Positions 32,581-42,068 of a DNA stretch of 64,000 nucleotides are shown here, one piece after another. The DNA lies in NCBI RefSeq assembly GCF_016920785.2, contig NW_024609879.1, positions 10,851,145 to 10,915,144 of the forward strand, in the 5' to 3' direction. The translations under genes were made by a program, and so were the position numbers. The DNA is from Ixodes scapularis (lineage: Eukaryota; Arthropoda; Arachnida; Ixodida; Ixodidae). Under the pieces are notes generated by a model. That model saw only the letters and a program-made list of their open reading frames with translations. It did no database searches and had not been told where the DNA came from. Positions within the stretch are counted from its first letter, which is position 1. Each line of letters opens with the position of its first letter.

Positions 32581-35150
32581 TTATTGTTACTGCGATATGG
32601 TTCCAGTAATCTACCGTGATTGAATCGCGTGTCACGACGTAAAACAGGTGTTAGGTAGGGGGAAACGTCAACCTTCAGTTGTCCATGGTAAAACAAGTAT
32701 AACAACTTGAGTCTCAAGTGTTTTCGACGTAAATGAAGACAATCTAATTGAAGCGTGTTTAACATTTGTGATAGACTGTTTAATCGTCGGTATTTATTGC
32801 AAATTAATCTTGCTGCTAGTTTTTGTATTTTGTCTAGTTCTTCGGTGTTCCTTTGTGTGTATGGGTCCCAAAGCACGCACGCGTACTCTAAATGTGGCTT
32901 TACTAATGTTCTAAAAGCGCTAAGTTTAACAGAGAGCGGGGCTAACGGTAGCTTTCGTCTTAGAGACCACAGAGTCTTGAGTGCAGTGGAGCACACATTG
33001 GAAATGTGAGCGTCCCAACTCAAGTTTTTAGTAACTGTCACACCGAGGTATTTTACTTGCGTTGACTCCCCAAGCCTAACGCTGCCAATTGAGTAAGGAA
33101 ATGCTTTTACTCTATTTTTGTTTGTCACTTGGAGCACTGTACATTTATTCAAATTAATGGCATTTGCCACTCCTCGCACCACTGGAATATGTTTTGAAGA
33201 GTTCCGTTCAGTTTAGTTTGATGTTCACTGCATTCTATTTCTTTATAAACCACACAATCATCAGCAAAAAGCCGTATATTAACCCCTTCACCCGCAGTTT
33301 TAACAATGTCATTTATATAAATAAGAAATAAAATGTGTCCGCGAACTGACCCTTGCGAGACGCCCGATGTGACCGGCAAGGGACCTGAAGAGTGGCGGTT
33401 AATTTCTACAAATTGGGAGCGATTCGTAAGACATGAACGAAGGAATTCTACTAGGCTGCTTCTCATTTCTTTTGCGTAGCGTTTTTGTACGAGTTTTTTA
33501 TGCGGTACTTTATCAAACGCCTTTTCGAAATCTAAAAAAAATGGCGTCAAGCTGCTTTCTTTTATTAATTGCTAGCGCGAAGTCGTGAAATACTGTAACC
33601 AGATAGGTGACCGTCGACAGCCCTTGCCGGAAGCCATGCTGTTCACTGGTGAGAAAAATATTGGTTTCCAAATAGTCCGTAATATGTTTGCTAATAATAT
33701 TCTCCAGCATTTTACAGCTAACGGAAGTAAGAGATATTGGCCTGTAATTACACACGCTTTGTGCATCCCCACTTTTCAAAACCGGGGGAACGCGTGCACA
33801 ACGCCAGTCTGATGGAAGGGTCCTTTTTCGCAATGACAGGTCAAAAATAATGTACAAGTAACGGGACATCCACTTGGCATAACGCCTAAGAAATGCCGAC
33901 GGTTTGTTATCTGGTCCACTTGCTTTCTTAATATCCAGGTTCAGCAAAAGATTAAAGATACCCTCCTGACTCAAACAGAGCTCCCCCATCATCGAGCGTG
34001 ACTCACTTGCTTCATTGTCTGCCGTTGGCCTATGAACACTAAAAACAGACTGAAAGTACTAATTAAACACTACCGCAATCTTTTTAGGATCAGTCACTTG
34101 GCAGCCGCCAACAGACATACACTAACATTTTTTTTTCTTTGTCCCAGATAAGAACTTCCAAAACTTACTGGGTGCTTCTTTAAGAACGTTGCCGAGAGTG
34201 CCCGAAAAAAAAAAAGTATCCTTCGCAATCCTGATTTTTTCTTTTAATTCTAGCTGCATGTTGGAAATGTCTGAACGCTCCTGAGGGTGGTTCCGCCTTG
34301 TCTGCTGAAGTCTACGTTTTACTTGTGTTATTTCCCTCGTTATCAATGGATTATTTCGTCGTGATTTTTTTATTTTGTCGGGGATGAACCTGTTGATGCA
34401 GTGACTAAAAATATCTTTGAATATAGTCCACAAGGTGTCAACCTCGCATTCTTGGCTAAAATAATCAAAAGGAGTTTTTAAATAGTCCAATATACTAACA
34501 TCATCGGCGGCGTTGTAATTTTTAACCATAAATTTTTGTGTTGCATTCTCAAAACAGTTTTTTTAGAAAGATTGATGTGAAATACAGCAACTTATGGTCC
34601 GATAGTTCGTTTTGCACATGAACAGTGTAATCCGATATTAGGCGCCCAACAAAAATTAAATCTAACATAGTCTATGTTGTGGAACCCACCCTGGTCGGCG
34701 ATGAGACTACCTGATTAAGATCGCACGAAAATGCACAATCCAGTAACAATTCGGAATCGCGAGTTTGCAAATCTGTTGGTCTCATGTTTGGCCAATCAAT
34801 GTGCGGCAAGTTAAAATTGCCGGCCGAAAATTAGCCGCACACGATTATTACAAAAACGAACCAAGTAGTCACTGATATCTTCTATAATTTTTATACTGGC
34901 ATTAGGGGGTCTGTAACAATACCCAGGACCACAATGTTCCCATAAAAGTCTATATTACGCCATAAACTCTCGCGGTTGAGTAGGCCTGGCAGCAAAAATG
35001 CTTTTATATCAGCTTTCACGAATATAGCAACACCACCCCCTCGAGACGGCCTGTCGTTCCGATATATGTTATAAGTTGGCGGAAATATTTCACTATAATC
35101 TATTCCTGAATGCAATCAAGTTTCAGTTATCAGCGTTACGTGAGGGTCTA
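32220..35150 (-). pseudogene. CR1-like LINE ORF2 (endonuclease-reverse transcriptase), broken
   Basis: Successive minus-strand pieces in different frames make up one ORF2. Near 35055 is the endonuclease segment N-D-R-P-S-R-G-G-G-V-A-I-F-V. The linker is at 34529-34122. The polymerase start has N-Y-R-P-I-S-L-T-S-V (near 33750) and H-G-F-R-Q-G (near 33640). Motif A is F-F-L-D-F-E-K-A-F-D (33545-33515), then G-V-S-Q-G-S-V, and the active-site R-L-F-A-D-D-C-V-V-Y (near 33270-33240). The C-terminal thumb (33182-32600) includes V-K-Y-L-G-V-T-V and Y-A-C-V-L-W-D-P. Frame changes occur near 34100, 33530 and 33160. The open frame runs on from the LINE into the MITE by accident. Confidence 0.75.
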
Positions 35151-35241
35151 GGTAAAGTAGCATGGTTTCAAAATCTCTTAGTTGATTCATAATACCATGT
35201 GCGTTAAAAGACACAAGGCGAAACACTTCTCTTGACTGGCG

Positions 35242-36360
35242 TCATGACTGGTCGGGCACAGGCGCGATTTTTGTGGAATGTAGAACTCGTGTCTGTTTGA
35301 TATCATCCCAAGAGTAAATATCCCCATTTATATAGAGCCTGTCGCGTACTAAAAAAACCTTATCCCCATTTCTTTTGTTTGGCATTGCGCTCTCCCGTAG
35401 CAACTTCCTTGTTCCGAGCGTTTCTTTTGAAAAGTCCTGCTGGACAGAAATCTCGCTTCCTTTCAAGCGATTACAATTTTTCAGCACCGTCATCTTTTCT
35501 TCGTGGTCCCCGAAGTGCAAAATTACTGGCCTTATATTCGATCCTTCTTTTCGACCAATCCGATGCATCCGGTCAGCAGTGTGAACTGTCACTCCCAACT
35601 TAGACTGGAAGATTTCAGTAAGGACGCGGTTTTTAAGCGATGCTGCTGTTTCTCCAGATGGTTCATGAAGCCCAAAAATAACAAGATTATTCCTTCTAGA
35701 CCGGTCCTCGAAGTCAACAAGCCTATTTTCCTGTAATTTGATTGAACGCTTCAGTTCACCGATTGCCTGCGGAAGGGGAGCGGTTCGCGTGTCTCTTCCG
35801 CGCAACGAAGGCACATCCTTTTCAACCTTATCCAGTCTAGTCAATACGTCCTTTATGAAGATATCCAAACTCCCTTGTTTCTCCCTGATTTCCTTAATGT
35901 TATTTCGTATCTCCGTTTGACCAGCAAGAGGCTGGTTAAGTATTTCTTCAGTAGTGGGACCAGGGTTCGGCTCTACATCCCCCGACAAAAGCAAGAGCGA
36001 TAAAAACATGTCTTTACATAATGCGGCAACTTTTCTAACAAGGCGTCGTGGACTTGGTGACAGGAGCAAACGACGATCATCACTACGATAACATTTTGCA
36101 GGGTACTGGTGACTAACCTGAAGTCTGAAGAAAAGATGCCTGTTTAGCGTCCCTGCCATGGCGAAGTTACCAAGTCCACTGGAGTGCACAAGTTCGTTGC
36201 GCCAATTTATAGGCGAGATAGTTGAAGGGGCACTCCGATGATTGGTGGCGTCCTCGAAGCCGTACTTTGGAGGGCGTTGTCCATGACTTGCCGCATCATC
36301 GGTGACAGTATCTTGTATTAGCACCGAGTTGTTGTAGTCACTCGCGGTGTCATTTGCCAC
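35242..36360 (-). CDS. CR1-like LINE ORF1 with 2A-like motif, coiled coil and RNA-binding fold
   Basis: An uninterrupted 372-codon frame. The likely functional start is the ATG at 36159 (M-A-G-T-L-N-R-H-L-F-F), because the same pattern starts ORF1 of the copy at 51 kb; upstream codons come from the duplicated 5' module. Residues 118-126 are hydrophobic (M-F-L-S-L-L-L-L-S) and are followed by G-D-V-E-P-N-P-G-P at 127-135 (35956-35982), a full match to the 2A ribosome-skipping consensus D-x-E-x-N-P-G-P. Then come a heptad-rich coiled coil (about 145-190), an RRM-like part with R-R-N-N-L-V-I-F-G-L (about 223-232) and D-R-M-H-R-I-G, and a C-terminal basic domain. This is the architecture of LINE RNA chaperone ORF1 proteins. 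The reading frame is intact although its ORF2 is dead. Confidence 0.8.
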   Translation of the reverse strand: MANDTASDYNNSVLIQDTVTDDAASHGQRPPKYGFEDATNHRSAPSTISPINWRNELVHSSGLGNFAMAGTLNRHLFFRLQVSHQYPAKCYRSDDRRLLLSPSPRRLVRKVAALCKDMFLSLLLLSGDVEPNPGPTTEEILNQPLAGQTEIRNNIKEIREKQGSLDIFIKDVLTRLDKVEKDVPSLRGRDTRTAPLPQAIGELKRSIKLQENRLVDFEDRSRRNNLVIFGLHEPSGETAASLKNRVLTEIFQSKLGVTVHTADRMHRIGRKEGSNIRPVILHFGDHEEKMTVLKNCNRLKGSEISVQQDFSKETLGTRKLLRESAMPNKRNGDKVFLVRDRLYINGDIYSWDDIKQTRVLHSTKIAPVPDQS

Positions 36361-36514
36361 ACGCCACAGAAAAACCTGAAGTATGAAGAAAAGACGCGTG
36401 TTTAGCGTCCCTGATATGGCGAACTCATCAAGTCCACTCCGTTCAAACCGGGATATTTGCTGCCTGTAACCACGCGACCAGCTTGTGCCCAGCTATTGTT
36501 CGAGTTCAATATAT

Positions 36515-36935
36515 GACCTCGACAGTGCCGTTATTTGACAAGCAATTTTACAAATGCTAAAAATGACTGACTCAAAGAGAGACTGCGTCTCAGCGACTAA
36601 CGATTTGGGATACCTAATTGAATACTAATATATTAACTAAATACAAAACAATTATCTGGCAGGCAAAATATTTTTCAACAGGCTGAGTCGACTCCTTATT
36701 TAGTCGAAGGAGTCAATGCGTAATAGGACAATACAAACAAAAATATTCCTTAGACTTCGTTTTGCATCCCCAAATGATGTGTTTTTGAAGGAAATATACA
36801 CAAGACTCTTGATTTTGAAAGTGCCTCAACTGTACAAATGCATATTCAGTAGGGGCACTCGCCAAGCCCATTCTCCTCAGCTTTGTCAAGGTTAAGCCGA
36901 GTTAGAGCATAGAAGCCAGACTTGTACGTAACTTA
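36515..36935. other. no gene recognised
   Basis: AT-rich DNA upstream of the LINE 5' end; nothing identifiable. Confidence 0.35.
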
Positions 36936-36939
36936 AATA

Positions 36940-38170
36940 CTCTACTCAAATTACTGTATCTTATATACTTTTGTGGATAACTTGGTATCTTGCAAATACT
37001 TTCGAACGTCAGCATTTAGTCCTCTAACTTAAACACTTTTTTCAAGTAACTTCTACTCATTTTAAAGTTACTTTTAAGTTACTTTCTATTTTTTTATTCT
37101 CTTTAAAGGTGGGAAGCTTGGAAAGTATTGAACTCCAGTTATTCTGGCTAGACGCCCTGCCATTGCAGGTATATTTCGCGCCAGGTATTACAGTGCACTT
37201 CCGTGCTTCTGTTGAAAGAGGTGACACGGAGAAGCAGGTGTTGCAGCCTCAGGCCAAATGGACGCGTGTCGTGTCTTCTAACTGCGCAAAACGTCAAAGC
37301 ACATTTTCTTACAATTTGTGTGTGGCCAAGTCCAAGAGCAACAGAGATTCCGAAGCAGAAGGGCATGCGGGTGAAAGTGTAAGGTCTGTACAAGGCTACA
37401 AGCCAGAGGGAGAGCGCTTGTGTCGGAGAGAGGGTGGGTTCCACAATTGTCTGGTAAGAGTCGACAGTAAACCGGAGTTTATTTTTCTTTGTTATCGAGT
37501 GAAAGCATATAAAAGAAAGCCTTCCAGCTTCAGAAATGCCTTTGCATCCGCATGCAGTCGCACACACCGCTCGCTCGTTTCACTAGGCTCTCTTCGCACA
37601 CAAGACTCCTAAGACGCGACTACACGGCTCCAATCCGGCTGCCTATCGCTCGCGGCGTACGTAGCATTGTCTTCAGTAACACGAATGACCGCCGAACGGC
37701 TATTCAGCACCGGCGGACATGAGTTTAAAAAAACAGGGGCAGACCATTGGACACAACTTTCGAAAAGCAGCTGTTTCTCCAAGGGAACAAAGCTTTTTGG
37801 TAATGACGTTTTGATTTTGATTTTCGGAGGTGAATAAGGGTTAATTGAATGACGTTTTTTTATTTTTGTTTCACTCGTAGTTACTTGAAACCTCCTAGAA
37901 GCCTGAATGGCAGCCAAAGTCTAGCTAAGAAATTTCCAGGAGATTTCATAGTAGCTGGGAGGAAGAATTTTTTCTGCCCGGCTGTGCTTGACAATGACTT
38001 GCAGGGAAAATTGTAACTTGAGACTATCTTGAAAGTAACGAGTTACTTTTGTGGAGTGTTTTGTACTTTACACAATTACTTTACAAATTTGAGTATTTAG
38101 TACTCTACTCAATTACTATTTTTTCGTGGAACTCAGTAACTTAACTTAAAGACTTTTAGTGAGTAGCTTC
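36940..38170. repeat. AT-rich repeats flanking a 0.9-kb segment
   Basis: Sequence rich in AAGTAAC/GTTACTTT and TACTCTACTCAA words lies at 36940-37090 and again at 38020-38170. Both include ACTT-AAACTTCTAC-like endings in the same orientation. They bracket the segment with the hAT-like remnant. The relation to the similar AAATACATTT repeats at 1800 and 40430 is suggestive only. Confidence 0.4.
37634..37815 (+). pseudogene. hAT transposase C-terminal dimerisation domain remnant
   Basis: The plus frame beginning at 37634 reads S-G-C-L-S-L-A-A-Y-V-A-L-S-S-V-T-R, then M-T-A-E-R-L-F-S-T-G-G-H-E-F. It continues to a K-S-S-C-F-S-K-G-T-K-L-F-G-N-D stretch. The E-R-L-F-S-T-x-G block preceded by L-x-x-L-A and followed by a K-L-x-F-x-K-x-x-x-L motif is the hAT C-terminal dimerisation signature. 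The catalytic parts are not identifiable upstream, and no TIR or 8-bp duplication was found. Confidence 0.42.
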
Positions 38171-38239
38171 TACAAGCCTGGTCCCAATGCAGTGGAAAGC
38201 ACTTAGAGCGCCTTTCTGAACTGCATGTAAGCAATTTAG

Positions 38240-39490
38240 TGAGCAATGAGACGAGAGACGGCGACAAGCCGTCGGCGGTCCGGCGATCGGACGAGGCGAG
38301 CCAGCCGCGCTGCGGTCACTCAGGCTGACCACGCCTGGTTAAACTATGAGAGGCGCCGACGAGTTGAGAGCCAGAATCGTAGAAAGAACCGGACCGCAAA
38401 ACATCTGTCCCGTAAAACCGTAGAACGACTAAAGGCCCATACGCGCATTCGCGTTTGAGCGCGGTGCGTTCCGTAGCGGCAAGCGGGCGCGTTGCGTTGC
38501 GAAGACCGCTTGCGCCAAACTTGTACGCACAGTTGCGTTGACACGCAGTCAACCGCAGTCAAGAGCCAATAAGAACGCGCTATCGTCGCTAGTGGCTCAC
38601 CACTAGTAAGCGAAATCCAAGGCAACATGGCGGCGCACGGCGACAGCGTCGAAGTGTTCGATCTTGGGAGAATCTCGCCGGCTTCCCTGACGTTTTGTCA
38701 AGCTTGAACCATCGCAGCCTTGGAAAATACAGTCCCCACCGCTCCCCAAAACGAAAAAGCAAGCACTGCGATCGGCGAACCGGATACGTCTCGCCGAGTC
38801 GGCCGGGTGGGGCGAGCGAACACGTCACCCCATCTCCTCTTGCGGCTTCTGATTGGTCGAACGCACCCGAACGCACCGCAGCGCTTCGGAAAGTTGAACG
38901 AGTCTCTACTCGCTTGCGTCGCGCTACCAAGCGTTGCGGAAAGGCGCGCGTCGCTCTGCAAGCGACCGCGCCTGGCCGCAAGGACTCCGCAACGCACTCA
39001 AACGCGTTCAAACGCGAATGTGCGTATGGGCCTTAAAACCGACGACCCCACTGCCGCTACGTCTGCGCCCCGCGACGACAGGAAGCGGGGAAGCCGCAGC
39101 CGGGAAGCCAGTGGAGCCGAGGAGCCGCGGCAGCCACTGGGCGGAAGCTTTACCTTTCGGTTTCGCGTTTCGCCGACGCCGGCTACGGGTTGCGGGGTGA
39201 TGGGTTTGCGGCTGGTTGCGACGGTTGCGACGACGAGTGGGGCCACGAAAAGACGCCGAGTTGGCCGAGTACGAGTGACGGCCCACGGTACAACGAACCG
39301 TTTGCCGCTGTCGATCGGTGATGCGCGGTATTCTCGGCTTGGTGTCAAGATCGGTTTGCTCCCGCGCACGTTGGCTTTGCTATGCGGTACGGCTGGTACG
39401 GTTGTCGAATACTTGTGGTGCACAGTATTCGAGACAGTCGCCCCAAGACGTTGCCGTGAAGAGTTGACCGAGAAATATGTGTGAGCTCAA
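38240..39490. other. GC-rich CpG-dense segment carrying a MITE
   Basis: Much richer in GC and CpG than the surroundings. Outside the MITE at 38433-39033 the sequence (38240-38432 and 39037-39490) is open in several frames on both strands, as expected of GC-rich DNA, and none is recognised. It could be a promoter-type CpG-rich region, a 5' exon or an unidentified repeat. Confidence 0.35.
38433..39033. mobile_element. PIF/Harbinger-type MITE, 601 bp
   Basis: The left end AGGCCCATACGCGCATTCGC mirrors the right end, GCGAATGTGCGTATGGGCCT, with one mismatch in the first 20 bases. TAA lies immediately outside both ends (38430-38432 and 39034-39036). The AGGCCC terminus and TAA duplication match the element at 29175-29554. 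Long open frames inside it are GC-driven; no DDE motif is recognised. Confidence 0.7.
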
Positions 39491-39872
39491 GGCAACGTCA
39501 GTCTGTATTCCGTTTCGACATGTATGGTATATATAACGATACCGGTGTCAAATTAAGGACGTTTTGGTTGGAAGATGATGGTCGCCTTTCTGCATGTATA
39601 ATTTGGTGATACCGGTGTTCCTGTGGTATAAGAGTTTTGTTAGATAGATGACCGTCGCCTACGTCATCGGACGGAAAATCATCTAGCCACACCAAATCAT
39701 GTCGGCAAGCAAACTGGCTGCCAGTATAGAGAGAGGCGTAGCCATTGCGGTGCCGGTATCTCCAGTTATGCCGAACGCCAAACCAAACTAGCTGAATCCA
39801 CAATAACAAGAAATTACGGCGGTGTCATACCAGAACTGTACAAGCAGTAGGTATGTTTCTTAACCATTCTGA

Positions 39873-40359
39873 TGTTAGCCTGAGACTGAGGAAGGAAACG
39901 AGGAAGTTTCAAAGTAGAAGAAAAAGGAATAGTCGAGGATACGTCTCTAACACAGCTAAAGACAAGTTTATTCGGTCACCCTCTTATATACACTCCACAA
40001 TCTTCACCACAGAACCTTCGCGACCTCCAAAGCCAAAAGATAACAAAGGACTCATCTCTTTCCACCACAATAATCAAACGACCTTGACAATTCTACAAAG
40101 CCCCCCCCCCCTCACCAACAGAATTTAGCTCCGCTCTCCCGGAAGATAATCGACCTTCGCGTACACAGCACACCCTCCTCCTCTCCTCCCAGGCCCACAA
40201 TCCCAAAACAACCCGGCAACAAAAGATACCAATCCACCTGATCCCAACCCGAAGACACAAAGGAGGAAACCACTTACACCCTTTCACAATCAACAACCAC
40301 TTAACAAAACTCTCAAATCCGCAAGAAGGTTTTTGCACTGCTGCTAAGCTGTAACGACA
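39873..40359 (-). mobile_element. probable solo LTR
   Basis: Read on the minus strand it begins TGTCGTTACAGC, carries TATATAAG (39983-39990) and AATAAA (39967-39972), and ends GGCTAACA. The TG...CA ends, a TATA box and a closely following poly(A) signal are LTR traits. No convincing 5-bp target duplication flanks it, so the borders may be off. A C-run occurs at 40101-40112. Confidence 0.4.
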
Positions 40360-40429
40360 CTTGACTACTGCAGTTGCCCATTGATTTCATTCTTATTGTT
40401 TCCTTTACAACCCTTTTGATGTCGTTTAC

Positions 40430-40890
40430 TTCCCTTAGCGAAAACTAATGCGTTTGAAATATACCACATTCTAATTTGAGTGTACTTGAAATACAGTTCA
40501 TAATTGTAATTACAGGAAAAATATACCGAAAATACAAACTTCTTTTTTTTACTTGGTACTAAAATATACTTCTAAAAATCACTTTAAGATACCTTTACTT
40601 AAACTACATTTGAAGTTCCCTTCATGCGTTTTGAAATATGTAAATACTAAATTAATAGGCACAAAATACCTTTCACATATATTTCTTGAAATATTTATTT
40701 AATTCATGCAAAATATACTCCAACCCTAAAAAAATGGAGCAATCAAAAATACGTGCAGAATACTTTTAAAATACCTCAAAATCGTGAATACTGATGTGTT
40801 ATACTCTAAGTACCTTTTGACTACAATACTTTGGTAGTTTGACTTAAACTACCAAAATATTGAAAAGCTCCCCTTCTAGAAGTTCACTTC
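40430..40890. repeat. AT-rich pseudo-palindromic repeat
   Basis: Dense in AAATAC, GTATTT and CTTTAA-type words on both strands. It resembles 1800-2035, and the short stretch 41985-42075 is similar. Confidence 0.4.
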
Positions 40891-41198
40891 AACCAGATAT
40901 GGAGTACACTGAAGCGCCTAAATACAACATTTGATTAGTTTGTCAACTGAATTGCGCAGCACCGCACTGATAAATCAGCCCAGTTTATGTTATTGTTTCC
41001 TTTTTTCTATCAAGAACACACCTGATCAGTTCCTTGCACACCAATCACAAACGGGGTCGAAGAACTACAACCACAACATTTGCTGATGCTGGAAAGCTTC
41101 AGCAGGTGCTGTGAACAGATACGTTTGGCGTGGTTTTGTTAGCACAATGTTAGTTCACTGAACGTGTATACTCACCATTGTACGTGATGTGAATAGTG

Positions 41199-41236
41199 AC
41201 TTTAATATGGTGACATTTACTACCATATTAAAGTCT
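41199..41236. repeat. perfect 14-bp-arm hairpin
   Basis: GACTTTAATATGGT and its exact complement ACCATATTAAAGTC are separated by about ten bases. No function assigned. Confidence 0.6.
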
Positions 41237-41265
41237 ACTACTAAAAAGGAAAGGCGAAACAACTA

Positions 41266-41493
41266 CTGTAAAATATTTATTTTTCGCGGGCTCAATATTT
41301 CGCGATTTAGGTCAAAGTTGGAGTTCTGGAATAATTCGCAAATTCCAATTTTCGCGACGCGCTGGGATCGCAATATAGATTTTAATGTTTTTACATTTTG
41401 CCGGAATTATTCACGGGACCTATTTTTCGGAATTGTAGGTGACTCGCGAACTTTGCGAGAATTAGGTCCTGACGAAAATAAAGTCGTTTACAG
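41266..41493. mobile_element. small TA-flanked MITE, Tc1/mariner-like
   Basis: The ends CTGTAAA and TTTACAG are inverted, with TA immediately outside each (41264-41265 and 41494-41495). Inner sequence is also loosely mirrored (TTATTTTTCGCG against GACGAAAATAAA, and CGCGATTTAGGTC against GACCTAATTCTCGC on the opposite strand). Length is 228 bp with no coding content. Confidence 0.5.
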
Positions 41494-42068
41494 TATTTTA
41501 AAGTGAAGAAACTGCCTTGATTCGCTTCGTCCTGAGTGGTGCTACGCAGAGAAGCAATAACATGTATTTTATGAGCCGTTTGTGCGGATATTGTTTTAGG
41601 GACTGCGCCGAATTGTTATTAGTTGTACTAATGCCTTTTAGTAAGAGATATCGTCCACGAACTTTAAAACACTGTTTCCCCTTTGACAGACTCCCGAGGA
41701 GAAGATCGAATACTTGGAACCTTAATAAGCGCAGAGGTGGTCACCGAAAAAATGATAACCTTCAATATGTAGGCTATATAAGGTTCTAGAGCAGTCTACG
41801 GGACTGTGAATGAGCTGTTCAGTGCGTCATAGTGTTTGTGTTCGTTTCTAATGTAGCTTTGCAAGATGTATTTAGTAGTGCCTTCAAATACCACAGGGAC
41901 ATCATTTGCTGACAAAATCGAAAATAAAAAAAAAATTGTGTAACCGGTTTTTAATGCACAAATGGCATCTTGAGTGTGAAGGAATAATATTTTTGGTATA
42001 TCTAAAATATTTTTTGATTCATATTTATAATGTATTTTGAATACCTTACGGGCGTATTTCGAATGCGG

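Larger units (their letters stand above)
31752..36510 (-). mobile_element. CR1-like LINE, near full length, MITE-interrupted
   Basis: The minus-strand order is complete: two 5' modules (36110-36440), ORF1, then an ORF2 with endonuclease, reverse transcriptase and C-terminal domain, then a TAAA-type tail (plus-strand TTTA run, 31752-31773). The 3' end is interrupted by a 535-bp MITE at 32046-32580. A duplicated phrase in the 5' region (CCTGAAGT-TGAAGAAAAGA, GTTTAGCGTCCCTG, ATGGCGAA) recurs with a period near 257 bp. ORF2 is broken, so the copy is not autonomous. The exact 5' end and target duplication were not identified. Confidence 0.8.

Noticed and set aside
32043..33182. A 379-codon protein on the minus strand
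   Set aside because: The first half is LINE ORF2 C-terminus and the second half is MITE sequence read through by chance.
38720..39484. A 254-codon plus-strand gene
   Set aside because: It crosses the right end of a TAA-flanked MITE, and comparable frames are open on the opposite strand, as expected from GC-rich composition.
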